DNA of 64,000 bases from Gimesia chilikensis (lineage in GTDB: Bacteria; Planctomycetota; Planctomycetia; Planctomycetales; Planctomycetaceae): NCBI RefSeq assembly GCF_007744075.1, contig NZ_CP036266.1, positions 1,327,001 to 1,391,000 on the forward strand. The letters are read 5' to 3'. Positions 43,878 through 56,577 of the stretch are shown piece after piece (the first letter of the stretch is position 1; every line of letters starts with the position of its first letter). The translations under genes and the position numbers were made by a program. The notes below the pieces were generated by a model, which was not told where the DNA came from, searched no databases, and saw only the letters and a program-made list of their open reading frames with translations.

Positions 43878-46352
43878 TTATTCCAGCCCCAACCCTTTGA
43901 GACGATCGAGCAGCTTGTTTTTGCGATATTTTTTTGTCTCTTCGGTTAATTCTTTTTCGCGTTCAATCAGATTCTTCAGCATTTCAATGGCTTCGTGAAA
44001 CTCCAGCAGGTCCTGCATTTCATCGAGGACACTCTGCATCCGGTTCAGCATGGCATTCAGAAGTTCAATGCTGGTCTGCATTTCCGGCAAGGGGTCATTT
44101 TGTTTCTCGATAGCCAGTCGGAGCAGGCCCAGGTGTTGATCGACCTCGGGAAAGTCCTGCTCGTGGATCATGGTCAGAGGTTTGAGAATTTTGTCGTCAA
44201 TCCGGCCCAGAATCTGTGCCGTGGCGACTCCGTTGTTCACCAGCTCTTCGCGGATGTCATGAAAGGATTCAACGATCGACGCGGTTTCTGTCGCATTCTT
44301 GCGGCTGCCGTACAAACTGCGATCGGCTGAAACCGCGACCGCCGTCTGGATTTCCAGCAGAGTGTCATTCCATTTGGGATCGCTTTGGCCCTGCTTTTGT
44401 TTCGCCTTGATCGATTCTGCCTGCTTGAGTTGTTCGATACGCTCGCTCAGTTCATCGCGCGTCTGTGTGACTTCTTTAAAGATTTGTTCGAAGCGTTTCC
44501 GCAGATTGAGTTCCTTGGAATAGAGCTGGGAGAGCAGCTCTTCGTCGGTAACAATTTCAAAGTGATAGGTTTCCCCATGTACCTGATGCGGGCCACTCAG
44601 ATTGTCTGCATCTTCTGCATGGACGGTCAGGCTGATTTTCTGTCCGACTTTCAGATCCAATGGGAGGACCTCAAAACGTTCCCACTCCTCCTGATCATTC
44701 CGTTGTAGAGTGAACTCCCGGGGGCGTTCACTTGGTTTCTTGCGGAATGGCCGGGGACGGAAGTTTTTATCTTCATCGACCAGGAAATCAAATCGTGCTG
44801 CCTGGATACCGTAATCATCGGTAATCGTTCCCTGTACTGGAATCATCGCCTTACGGGTAATTGATTTGCCAATTCCTTTGAGCTGTGTATCAATTTTGGG
44901 TGGTTGATCGACGATCCCGTTGATACTCAAACGGATCGGTTCGGTTACCAGCAGCCCGTCTGCATCCTCTAGATAAATCCGGATCGGTTCGTCCGCCATG
45001 AGTGGAATGCGGGCAGGCAGAGAGCCACTCTGGGCCTCGGACTGAGGTTTACTTTCACTGATCAGCGTAAAGGGGATCTGGAACTGCAACTGGTTTGAAC
45101 CACACATCTGTGACAGTTGGGGGCCCGTGATCTCAACCTGCGAAACGATTTCTCCCTGAGGGTTTTTCCACGCCAGATAGCTCTCGGTCTGACTGTTCTC
45201 GCGTGGTGGTTCGAGTTGCAGTTTGAGACGATCGGTTTCGAAGAGATACCGAGTGATCGGTTTGTTGGCGCTTGAGATCAGATCAAACTGAGTATTAACG
45301 GGGATCGAAATCTGGGTTCCCTGTACGGCCAGAAGATCGGGGACTGGTTTTCCTGAAGCCGGCTCAACCTGATTCAGGCCCATGTAGGGCGGGTACACAC
45401 AAGAGAGTTGAATCTGGTCCAGCACGGGGTTTTCCACAATCTCAATAGTGTAAGGCTCGGGATTGGTGTAATCATTTCCCGACACCCAGACCTGAATATC
45501 TTCCAGCAGATCGGTAATCGTGTGTTTAAAACGGCCTTCTCCCATGCGGGACATTACCGTCCTGCCGCCTCCACGTCCACTTTGCATCCGGTATGTCAGT
45601 TGGACGCGTTCCGGGGCCTGCTTTCCATCTGCAGTTTCCACCAGCAGGGTCAGATCGTTACCCAGCCCGTGTTTGTAGATCTGATCCTGAAATTCTTTGA
45701 CCCGGTCACCAGGCTGTGCGATGACTTTAACCACCAGCCCCGTCTCTCGATTCCAGTAATCGGTTTTTAGCTCGAGGTAACCCTTGGCCCAGCGGGCCAT
45801 CGCCGGTTGATTGAACACCGCCAGCGTCAGGATGGAAATACACAGGGCCAGCGCACAAAGAAAGGCACGCCGCAGCGGACGTTTGTCAAACACATCTTCC
45901 AGCGGGAGCTGTCTGCTGCCCTCGGCGACCTCATGCACGGTCCGTTCCAGCATCGCACGGGTCAGGGCATTCTGTGGTTCTTGGGTCTCGTGCAGTTCAA
46001 TCGCGGTCGCCAGCCGGTCATTCAGTTCGGGGAAGCGTCGCTCCAACACCAGTGCGAGTGCTTTGCGGCGCATTTTTTTCATCAGGCGAAAGAGCAGCAG
46101 ACTGACCGCCAGCACGAGAATTGCCGAAACGGAAATCAGGACCAGCGAGGCTCGAAACCAGACCGGCAGTTCAAAATGGCTCAGCTGAAAGTAACCCCAG
46201 TCAACCAGGAAACTGGCCCAGAAGATCAGACCGATCACTGCCAGCAGACGGGCAACGCCTTCCAGCAGAATGTATCTGCGGATTTTCCCACGCAACCGAT
46301 TAAGGAGATCGGTGATTTCCTGGGGGAGCGTGATTTTTGATGGTTCATTCAT
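43878..46352 (-). CDS. DUF4175-like membrane and coiled-coil protein
   Basis: The 824-residue protein has two N-terminal membrane helices (about 33-52 and 67-90). A helical segment resembling the DUF4175 core follows, ALVLERRFPELNDRLATAIELHET, which is close to the same region in the protein at 1-1866. A third membrane helix lies near residue 165. A long beta-rich extracytoplasmic part, including GRGGGRTVMSRMGEGRF, is followed by a charged coiled coil from about residue 620. By position between VWA and coiled-coil genes it is a core component of this module. Its biochemical role is unknown. It is 74 bases behind the VWA gene. Confidence 0.8.
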   Translation of the reverse strand: MNEPSKITLPQEITDLLNRLRGKIRRYILLEGVARLLAVIGLIFWASFLVDWGYFQLSHFELPVWFRASLVLISVSAILVLAVSLLLFRLMKKMRRKALALVLERRFPELNDRLATAIELHETQEPQNALTRAMLERTVHEVAEGSRQLPLEDVFDKRPLRRAFLCALALCISILTLAVFNQPAMARWAKGYLELKTDYWNRETGLVVKVIAQPGDRVKEFQDQIYKHGLGNDLTLLVETADGKQAPERVQLTYRMQSGRGGGRTVMSRMGEGRFKHTITDLLEDIQVWVSGNDYTNPEPYTIEIVENPVLDQIQLSCVYPPYMGLNQVEPASGKPVPDLLAVQGTQISIPVNTQFDLISSANKPITRYLFETDRLKLQLEPPRENSQTESYLAWKNPQGEIVSQVEITGPQLSQMCGSNQLQFQIPFTLISESKPQSEAQSGSLPARIPLMADEPIRIYLEDADGLLVTEPIRLSINGIVDQPPKIDTQLKGIGKSITRKAMIPVQGTITDDYGIQAARFDFLVDEDKNFRPRPFRKKPSERPREFTLQRNDQEEWERFEVLPLDLKVGQKISLTVHAEDADNLSGPHQVHGETYHFEIVTDEELLSQLYSKELNLRKRFEQIFKEVTQTRDELSERIEQLKQAESIKAKQKQGQSDPKWNDTLLEIQTAVAVSADRSLYGSRKNATETASIVESFHDIREELVNNGVATAQILGRIDDKILKPLTMIHEQDFPEVDQHLGLLRLAIEKQNDPLPEMQTSIELLNAMLNRMQSVLDEMQDLLEFHEAIEMLKNLIEREKELTEETKKYRKNKLLDRLKGLGLE

Positions 46353-46426
46353 AGGTCTGCTTTACAATGACTTGGGACGTCGATTGAAGTGCCGGAGTTC
46401 CCTGAAATTCTTTCCATTGCTGATTG

Positions 46427-48886
46427 TCATGACAATTTAAACAGTTTTCGTGTCAGCCACTCCGTCGCCAGCAGGCCTGCTAACAGGAAGAAGACCCAGG
46501 CCTGGTCCCAGAGGGTTTTCAAGCGTTCGTCGATCAAAAATTCTTCACCCTGGTCGGGCAGCAGTGCAGGAATTGTTTCCGCTTCTTCCAGTGCAAGATA
46601 CGCACCGCCTGTATCGCGGGCCAGTTCCTTGAGGCCTTTGACATTCTGGCTCAGTGATTCATCTTCCAGTCGCGGCAGCAACACACTCAAACTGCCATCC
46701 ACGACCTGTCCCTTGGAATTCGGAACGGTCACATTGAAACGATACTTCCCGGGCAGGCTGGCTCGGAAGCTGGCCGTGTATTCTCCCGAACGGTTTCGAT
46801 CCTGCATTAAGAGCAGATTAGGAACCAGGGGGCGTCCGCGCGGGTCAATGACTTCCATCGGCACCGATTCCTGAACCAGTGGCTGGAATTCGGGATTCAG
46901 CAGTCGAACCCGTACCGAGACCGTCTGTCCCAGAACATACTCATCCCGTTCGAGAATCAGGGTCCCCCGCTTCGTACCACGTCGAGTACGTCCCTGTCCG
47001 ATATTACGGATCAGTTTGGTCCAGAAGCGGTCGTAGTAATCTTCATCGACGGAACGAAGACGCCACATTTCGGGGCTACCGAGGTAGAAGCAGCGGCCTT
47101 CGCCGAAATACTGTGAAGCCATCAGAATCGAAAAACCGTGTTCGGTTTGCGTTTTGGGATCGGGGAAATGAGCATAGACCGTCGCTGCAGCTTTCGCTCC
47201 GTTCGAGGGATAACAACGATACAGCCCCGGGAAGGTTTCCCAGAGCTCTTTCGAGGTCGCCGGATCGTCGGTCAGCATGAGGAAACCGGCGTCCAGTCCC
47301 GCTTGTGTCCATTCGATGCGGCGAATCTGCGTTGCTTCCTGATCGAGGTAATCCCTCACAAAGGAATTGATGAAGACCGGATACAGATCGAGAATCGACT
47401 TATACTTGTCACTTTCCAGTGACAATTTAGGGGTATAGACATCACCGGCAACCAGCACGATGCCCCCGCCCCCGGAGGAGACCCACTCATTCAGATTCAG
47501 CATCTGTTCTTCAGACAACAGACTCCAGTTCACATCGAAGGCCAGTACGACATCATACTCAAACAGGTCGGATCGTTCGGGGAATTCGTACAGCAACTGA
47601 TCTGCATCCTGTGAGACACCCGGGGGAGCAGATTGCAACCAGACATCTGACTTGATAGAGGGATGTCGGTAAAGCATCGTACGGGCAAAGCGGTAATCAC
47701 GCATCGGACCACCTGCAATCACCAGTACCCGAGTCGGACGGCTGAAGACATTTACCGTGTGTTCCAGTTCGTTGTCCATCGCGTTCGCATCCTGAGCCAG
47801 CTGATTGCCTCGCACCCGGATCACGTAGTTGATTTCTCCCTCTTCGGCTGGTGTCCGTTCAAATTTGACATCCAGCGGCAGGCCGTCTTCTGTCGGTAAT
47901 AGAATGTCGCGAGACTCAATCACCGTTGGCTCTGCTTCTCCCGGTAGTTTTTTCAACAACTCCAGTGTGATATTTTTCCCAGGCATTCCGACCGCCTGCA
48001 GCAGAGCGGTGATTTCAAAGGCATCGCCGAACTGTACATCGGTGGGAGCGATGATTTTTGAAACCTGCAGGTTTGCCGGCCGTGTCGGGCTGCCGACACC
48101 GAGAGTAATCAGACGAACTTTGGCTTCCTTCGCTGCTTCGTTGGCAGAGAGTAAATCAGTGCCTGCATTAGAAGCACCATCGGTGGCTACGATAATTCCC
48201 GACAACGTTGAACCATTGATTTCGCGGATCAGCTGCCCCAGCTGTTCCCCCAGTCTCGTTTCGAGTCCTTGAGGTTGCAGCAGAGTGTTCCAGTCAACTT
48301 TAGTATCTGTCTCTGTGGATGTAGTATCAGCTGATGCTTCCGTATTGGAAGTTTTGTCTTGTGACGCACGCTGGAAGACATGGTGTGGCCCTTTCAGGGC
48401 CTGGTCGAACGTGTAGACACTGACCTGGTGACTCTTCTGCAGGTCTGCAATTAGAGGTGAGTCCGCGAGCAGTTTTTCTATGGCTTCCATCCGACTGGGG
48501 ACGTTTCGACTGGCGGGGGAACTTGCATTCGCAGAGACCAGTTCATTCGGATGCCTCATGGAGAGTGAGGTGTCGACCAGAACCGCGACCCGGGATGGGC
48601 GGAACGACATTTTCTGTGTTCGTTCATGCGGGTTGAATACGATGACAATCAATGCAATCAGCACCGCCAGACGCAACCCGGTCAACCAGCACCGCCAGAA
48701 GACGGGCAGCTGAAACGAATCTTTCCAGATGGTGCGGATCGACAGGATCAGTACCAGTGCCAGGCCCCCCAACAGCAGCAGCCAGCCCCAGCCGGTATCG
48801 GGCGTATCGTATTCGATCGAACGAAACGCTGTAGTTTCGTCGGCAGCCAGCATCATGAATTGGGAGACAGAGCTCAGTAGGTTCAT
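46427..48886 (-). CDS. VWA-domain membrane protein with glutamine-amidotransferase-like domain
   Basis: The 819-residue protein has membrane helices near residues 33-48 and 65-82. A VWA domain follows, with an intact MIDAS (VLVDTSLSM near residue 105 and VATDGASNAG later). A beta-rich region and an amidotransferase-like segment (RVLVIAGGPMRDYRFARTML, then GGGGIVLVAGDVYTP) come next, and a last membrane helix ends in EWLTRKLFKLS. It is the partner copy of the protein at 2041-4590. The ATG overlaps the stop of the BatA-like gene by four bases, which implies coupled translation. In Bat systems VWA proteins bind partners through the metal site, and MoxR remodels them. Confidence 0.87.
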   Translation of the reverse strand: MNLLSSVSQFMMLAADETTAFRSIEYDTPDTGWGWLLLLGGLALVLILSIRTIWKDSFQLPVFWRCWLTGLRLAVLIALIVIVFNPHERTQKMSFRPSRVAVLVDTSLSMRHPNELVSANASSPASRNVPSRMEAIEKLLADSPLIADLQKSHQVSVYTFDQALKGPHHVFQRASQDKTSNTEASADTTSTETDTKVDWNTLLQPQGLETRLGEQLGQLIREINGSTLSGIIVATDGASNAGTDLLSANEAAKEAKVRLITLGVGSPTRPANLQVSKIIAPTDVQFGDAFEITALLQAVGMPGKNITLELLKKLPGEAEPTVIESRDILLPTEDGLPLDVKFERTPAEEGEINYVIRVRGNQLAQDANAMDNELEHTVNVFSRPTRVLVIAGGPMRDYRFARTMLYRHPSIKSDVWLQSAPPGVSQDADQLLYEFPERSDLFEYDVVLAFDVNWSLLSEEQMLNLNEWVSSGGGGIVLVAGDVYTPKLSLESDKYKSILDLYPVFINSFVRDYLDQEATQIRRIEWTQAGLDAGFLMLTDDPATSKELWETFPGLYRCYPSNGAKAAATVYAHFPDPKTQTEHGFSILMASQYFGEGRCFYLGSPEMWRLRSVDEDYYDRFWTKLIRNIGQGRTRRGTKRGTLILERDEYVLGQTVSVRVRLLNPEFQPLVQESVPMEVIDPRGRPLVPNLLLMQDRNRSGEYTASFRASLPGKYRFNVTVPNSKGQVVDGSLSVLLPRLEDESLSQNVKGLKELARDTGGAYLALEEAETIPALLPDQGEEFLIDERLKTLWDQAWVFFLLAGLLATEWLTRKLFKLS

Positions 48887-51150
48887 GCGGCAACGCTCGC
48901 AGTCTGGGGATGGTAGCTCAGGCGGTAGGCCAGCAGCTGTTCACAGAGCAATAGTATAAACAGGATGATCAGAATTGTGTTGGTGATTTCCCGCCCCGCT
49001 TCCTGACCCTGAATCCACTGGAATTCACCAGGTTCCTGAATCTGAATTGAGGGAGAATTTCCTAACTCGGCAGTGAGTTCATCTGTCGTCGCCAGTTCCA
49101 GGTTACTTTCGGTGACGGGGAAATTGAAAGCATACATCTGGGATTCAACAGTCTGGTCCTGACGCTTCAGCTGTACTGTGTAGACACCTGGCTGGTCGGT
49201 CTCGCGAAAAGTCGTGATCAGTTTCAGGTCACCTGAGTTACTCGCGTCGCTGTCCTGTTGGGGAGTGGCCTTGAGTCGTACGGTCCGCCCCCCGGCGGTC
49301 ACGGGAGTCAGGATTTCTACTTCATCGGTATAGGTCGCTGCATCCAGTGAGAAGGCGATCGGATCCCCGGATGTCTCAGCCTGCTCGTGGGAGCGAGACT
49401 GCACCAGGTATTTCTGCAGCTCCAACTGGAAGACGATATAACTCGGATTCAGCGCCCAGGAATTCCAGGGCTCTCCTTCGCTGGTCTGGACAGGACCGGC
49501 AGAAGTCAGACAGGTAATAATGCGTCCTTTCCCCAGTCGGTGTTCCAGGATCAGCGGATCCTGATTTCTCAGCTTGGCGATGATGCTGACTCCCGAGGCA
49601 GCAGCAGCCTTATTTTGCAGCCACTCGGCAGAAATCGGGAAGTAACGCATGATCGAGACCGCTTCGATCAGGGGATTGTCCTGACCTGCGAAAACTGAAA
49701 ACAGTGGATGGTCACCGACCTCCAGGTCGACCAGGGTATTCGAGTCGCGTGCAGGCAGGTCACGAGGCGCAATTTCCAGGGGCGCCGGAAACAGTCCGTT
49801 CCCTTCCTTGTAAAGTTTGTCGTTATAAAACGCAGGCTGGACCGAGGGGCCTGCGAACCAGATCAGGCCGCCCCCGTTTTTGACGAAAGTCTCCAGGGCA
49901 TCAATTGCATCGAGAGGCAACTCGGCCACATTGAGCAGGTAGATATTCTTAAACTGATTCAATGGGTGTCTGCGCAGGTAGTCGACATTTTCGACCGAGG
50001 GCGCAAATCCTGTGATCGCGGCGTCGGGAGCAATCGCGGTCTGGACGTACATCCATTCGTTGCCGGAAGGATTCCCGTCCACAATCAGGACCGGATTTGA
50101 CTGCTTGACGTTGATGGACAGAAAACGTTCGTTGTCGCTGTCGAGCGCATCGTTACTCAGACTGACATTAATCTGATGCAGGTTCGGTTTATTGAACACG
50201 ACATCAAAATCCTGGGAGACTTCGCTGCCGGCTTCAATCTTGTCAAATACAATGCTCATCGGCAGTTTGTTCTGATCGACAAACGCCGAGACGCGGACAT
50301 CTTGAGCCACCTTGTCACCAAAGTTTTTAACGCTGACACGCAACCGGAGTGGGACATCGACCGCTGCGACCTCCGTAGCGCCCGAGAGTTCCGTAATCGC
50401 CAGGTTGGGCTGTGAGTCCGGAACTGTTTTGACCAGATTGATCGTAGTCTCGTTGTTGCTCAGTTTTTCGATTGTCGCTGCGACCGATTTTTTCTCCTGC
50501 CAGTCTGCTTTGCGGAAGTCGGAAATCAGGTGCAGAGTTTTAATCACCGCCCGGTCTTCATTCAGTAGATCCGCAGCCGCTTCCAGACCCTGGTTCAGGT
50601 CCAGGCTCTGATGGGAACAGGTAAGATTACCGAGCTTGGCATCGAGTTCGTTGATCAGTTCTTCGTTGATATCACGTTGCAGGAACAGTGGAGCGTCCGC
50701 GCGGGAGAGCAGGATCAGAGAAAATTTTTCGGTGTTGGGACGACTTGTCCCCTCCGCGGCAATTTTGCGGACTACCTGCAGTCCTTCCTGAAACGCTGAC
50801 TGCTCACCCCAGACGTTGCGCATGGAGCCACTGTCGTCGAGTACGATCACGTGATGCGACTTGGCTCCTTGAAACATCGAGAGCTGATCCGGATCGAGAA
50901 TCAGCCGCGCAATCAGCAGCAGCAGACAGACGATTAACAGAATCCGCAGCAGCAGAAGCAGCAGTTGTTCCAGAAGCACCCGCCGCTGGTTGGTCTGCTG
51001 GCTTTGCAGCAGGAATTCCATGGCGGCAAATCGGACGCGTTTATACTGGAAGCGGTTAATCAGATGGATAATGATCGGCGCAGCGACCATCGCAACACCG
51101 GTATAGACCAGTGCTGAATTCACAAAATGTTGTGTTAACCAGGCTTCCAT
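48883..51150 (-). CDS. BatA-like N-terminal domain and VWA protein
   Basis: The 755-residue protein begins with the BatA N-terminal signature: membrane helix (about 12-32) and IIHLINRFQYKRVRFAAMEF. A second helix lies near residue 60-78. The VWA domain opens with VIVLDDSGSM (MIDAS near residue 102). The long C-terminal part contains an amidotransferase-like segment (GGGLIWFAGPSVQPAFY) and ends with a membrane helix. It is a paralogue of the 752-residue protein at 4630-6888. The gene sits 46 bases behind the DUF58 gene, forming the standard moxR-DUF58-batA order. Confidence 0.88.
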   Translation of the reverse strand: MEAWLTQHFVNSALVYTGVAMVAAPIIIHLINRFQYKRVRFAAMEFLLQSQQTNQRRVLLEQLLLLLLRILLIVCLLLLIARLILDPDQLSMFQGAKSHHVIVLDDSGSMRNVWGEQSAFQEGLQVVRKIAAEGTSRPNTEKFSLILLSRADAPLFLQRDINEELINELDAKLGNLTCSHQSLDLNQGLEAAADLLNEDRAVIKTLHLISDFRKADWQEKKSVAATIEKLSNNETTINLVKTVPDSQPNLAITELSGATEVAAVDVPLRLRVSVKNFGDKVAQDVRVSAFVDQNKLPMSIVFDKIEAGSEVSQDFDVVFNKPNLHQINVSLSNDALDSDNERFLSINVKQSNPVLIVDGNPSGNEWMYVQTAIAPDAAITGFAPSVENVDYLRRHPLNQFKNIYLLNVAELPLDAIDALETFVKNGGGLIWFAGPSVQPAFYNDKLYKEGNGLFPAPLEIAPRDLPARDSNTLVDLEVGDHPLFSVFAGQDNPLIEAVSIMRYFPISAEWLQNKAAAASGVSIIAKLRNQDPLILEHRLGKGRIITCLTSAGPVQTSEGEPWNSWALNPSYIVFQLELQKYLVQSRSHEQAETSGDPIAFSLDAATYTDEVEILTPVTAGGRTVRLKATPQQDSDASNSGDLKLITTFRETDQPGVYTVQLKRQDQTVESQMYAFNFPVTESNLELATTDELTAELGNSPSIQIQEPGEFQWIQGQEAGREITNTILIILFILLLCEQLLAYRLSYHPQTASVAA

Positions 51151-51196
51151 AAACTATTTATCAGTTGAATGTGTCAGGGGGTGGTCAATTCGTTGC

Positions 51197-52108
51197 TTAT
51201 TGTCGGATCGACTGTTGCATGCCGATCCGGTGGTTCAGGTAATGCGCCAGTGCGGCATCAAGATACTCGCTGGTGCGAATGGTCTGATAGTCAAATTTAT
51301 TGCGGGCACAACGGCGTTTTACGTCATGCAGAAATTCATGCATAGCCTTGAGATAGCCCTCGCGCAAGGAGCGGGGATCGCAGACCAGTTCGCCTGTTTC
51401 TTCCATTCCTTCGAACCGAGTCGTACCTGCATAATCAAAGTCGAGCTCCTGATCATCCAGAATGTGCAGGAGCATCAGATCGTGTCCGCGATACTGCAGC
51501 AGTCGCAGCCCTTTGAACAGACTTTCACGGTTGACGAATAAATCGGATATGAGGATGATCGTCCCTTTTTGTGATCGCGTTTCGGCGACCTCTTTTAGTA
51601 CGTCATAAATGTCCGTTTTTTGAGCAGGTTTTTCTGCTGCCAGGGCACTCAGTAGTGAATTCAGGTGAGTTCGCTTACTTAGTGCAGGAACTTTGGAGCG
51701 AATGGCGTCATCGAAAGTAACGAGTCCCACTGAGTCCTGCTGTTTGAGCAGCAGGTAAGCCAGGGCGGCTGCTGCCGTACACCCGTATTCATATTTATTC
51801 AACGGTCCCGTACCAAACTGCATCGATTCGCTGACATCGACGAGCAGGGTGGTGCGGAGGTTGGTATCTTCTTCGTACTGCTTAATGTAATACTTGTCGG
51901 TTTTCGACCAGACCTTCCAGTCGATATTCCGGACGTCATCACCCGGGGCATACTCGCGGTGCTGAGCGAATTCCACCGACTGGCCGAAAAAAGGACTACG
52001 GTGCAACCCGGACAGAAAGCCTTCGACGATCGAGCGTGCCCGAATTTCCAGCCGCGAGATGCGGGAGATGGCTTCAGGCAGCAAAAATTTTCTGTAATCT
52101 TGGGTCAC
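51197..52108 (-). CDS. DUF58-domain protein
   Basis: The 303-residue protein carries the DUF58 signature, [20 protein letters not shown], followed by [11 protein letters not shown], a VWA-like MIDAS (DxSxS) near residue 90. The rest is a VWA-like alpha/beta fold. In Bat/MoxR operons this protein partners the MoxR ATPase. The GTG start at 52108 overlaps the end of moxR by 35 bases and has GGAAGG 11 bases upstream. A slightly later start is possible. Confidence 0.9.
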   Translation of the reverse strand: MTQDYRKFLLPEAISRISRLEIRARSIVEGFLSGLHRSPFFGQSVEFAQHREYAPGDDVRNIDWKVWSKTDKYYIKQYEEDTNLRTTLLVDVSESMQFGTGPLNKYEYGCTAAAALAYLLLKQQDSVGLVTFDDAIRSKVPALSKRTHLNSLLSALAAEKPAQKTDIYDVLKEVAETRSQKGTIILISDLFVNRESLFKGLRLLQYRGHDLMLLHILDDQELDFDYAGTTRFEGMEETGELVCDPRSLREGYLKAMHEFLHDVKRRCARNKFDYQTIRTSEYLDAALAHYLNHRIGMQQSIRQ

Positions 52109-53150
52109 TGGTCAGTTCGCCTTCCTTAGACGGTGTCTCTTTTATCAAACGCTCAATCACCAGGTCGGAGGTAATCCCTTCCGATTCCGCAGCGAAGTTC
52201 GTCACGATACGATGCCGCAACACGGGAGCGGCCAGAGCGCTGATATCTTCTGTTGAGACGTGAGCGTTTCCGTTCAACAGAGCACGTGTTTTTCCACCGA
52301 GCAACAGGTTCTGTACCGCACGCGGACCAGCTCCCCAGCTCAGCCACTCATTGATGAAATCAGGGGTTCCCGGTTCATTGATCCGGGTCTGTCTGACCAG
52401 TGCCAGTGCATAATCGATGACGTGGTCCGAGACGGGGACTTGTCGTACGATCTTTTGAATCTCCAGGACATCCACGGCCGTCAGGACGTGTTCGATTTTG
52501 TCGTTAGAATCAGATGTTGTCCGGCGGGCGATCTGTCGTTCTTCCTGGAACGACGGGTACTTCACATACACTTTGAACATGAAGCGGTCCTGCTGTGCTT
52601 CAGGCAGTGAGTAGGTTCCTTCCTGTTCGATCGGGTTCTGCGTCGCCAGAACGAAGAAGGGGTCACTGAGCAGGTGCCGCGTCTGTCCGACAGTCACCTG
52701 GTGCTCCTGCATCGCTTCCAGCAGCGCTGCCTGTGTTTTAGGAGGCGTTCGGTTGATTTCATCCGCGAGGACCATATTGTGAAACAGTGGACCAGGAATG
52801 AAACGAAATTCGCGTTCGCCTGACTCGCGATTTTCCTGGAGTACGTCGGTTCCCGTAATGTCGGCGGGCATCAGGTCGGGGGTAAACTGGATGCGGCTGA
52901 ACGACATCGACAGCGTTTGTGCCAGCGAGCTGATCATCAGGGTTTTCGCCAGTCCGGGTACCCCTTCCAGCAGACAGTGCCCCCGGCTGAACAGGGCAAT
53001 CAGCAACTGTTCGATCACGTCATCCTGACCGACAATCACTTTTGACATTTCACCATGAATCTGCTGGTAGGCAGAACTCAGTTTATCAATCGACTCCCGC
53101 GTGATTTCCAGATCGGGAGATCCTGTGGATTCATTTTGTACGTCCGACAT
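52074..53150 (-). CDS. moxR: MoxR-family AAA+ ATPase
   Basis: The 358-residue cytoplasmic ATPase has a Walker A motif [16 protein letters not shown] near residue 60. Walker B is in [21 protein letters not shown], and sensor 1 is in [23 protein letters not shown]. The C-terminal lid domain ends near residue 345. MoxR ATPases act as chaperones for VWA proteins such as those encoded just downstream. A GTG at 53162 is in frame, but ATG at 53150 was preferred because AGAAAGG is 12 bases upstream. It is the first gene of the run. Confidence 0.93.
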   Translation of the reverse strand: MSDVQNESTGSPDLEITRESIDKLSSAYQQIHGEMSKVIVGQDDVIEQLLIALFSRGHCLLEGVPGLAKTLMISSLAQTLSMSFSRIQFTPDLMPADITGTDVLQENRESGEREFRFIPGPLFHNMVLADEINRTPPKTQAALLEAMQEHQVTVGQTRHLLSDPFFVLATQNPIEQEGTYSLPEAQQDRFMFKVYVKYPSFQEERQIARRTTSDSNDKIEHVLTAVDVLEIQKIVRQVPVSDHVIDYALALVRQTRINEPGTPDFINEWLSWGAGPRAVQNLLLGGKTRALLNGNAHVSTEDISALAAPVLRHRIVTNFAAESEGITSDLVIERLIKETPSKEGELTSDPRLQKIFAA

Positions 53151-53585
53151 CCGTTTAAACACCTTTCTACAAAGGTAAACACTGCCTGCAGCAGAATGTT
53201 CCGTAAGAACTGCTGGTTCATCTCTCCTGTCTTCACAGGTAATCGACGCCGGGCGAGCACGCCAACGAGCATGCGAACCATTTCAGACAACGTGCCATTC
53301 CAAGTCTGACAAGACTCTATCGTAATGCCTGAGAATAGACTTTGCGACCATAAACCGAGAAATTACAGGGGTTTCCCGTCAATCTGGACTACCGGGAATA
53401 TTCCGTACAGATCCCCATGATTGGCATAAAATCCATTTTCAGACGTCTGTCGTTATTCTACTCGAACCGGCCCCCCGGGGAAGGATTATTCTGGGGGGAA
53501 CCGGGAGTTCTCAGGGAAGAGGCGCGCAGGGAAAAGCAAATTTTGTTTGTAAATCAGATCAGAAAAATGTCCACTTTGAGACCGC
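53151..53585. other. intergenic region between purL and moxR
   Basis: This 435-base gap lies between two minus-strand genes. It should contain the moxR promoter, but I could not place a good -35/-10 pair. It holds the C6/G6 hairpin at 53467-53504. No supported gene is seen. Confidence 0.5.
53467..53504 (-). terminator. GC-rich hairpin downstream of purL
   Basis: CCGGCCCCCC (53467-53476) pairs with GGGGGG (53493-53498) and CCGG (53501-53504), with two bulged bases. It would be very stable and lies about 80 bases behind the purL stop. No T-run follows it, so it is only a possible terminator or pause site. Confidence 0.3.
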
Positions 53586-56501
<2,916 letters not shown>

Positions 56502-56577
56502 AGTGTGTTCCGTTACAGTTGATTTGAGTCAGGGACAGGCTGAGATTGTGGATTTTTGGGATCAGACTGGTTTCCAC

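Noticed and set aside
53151-53162. GTG start for moxR at 53162
   Set aside because: It has no spacing from the AAGG element, while the ATG at 53150 has a better-placed ribosome binding site.
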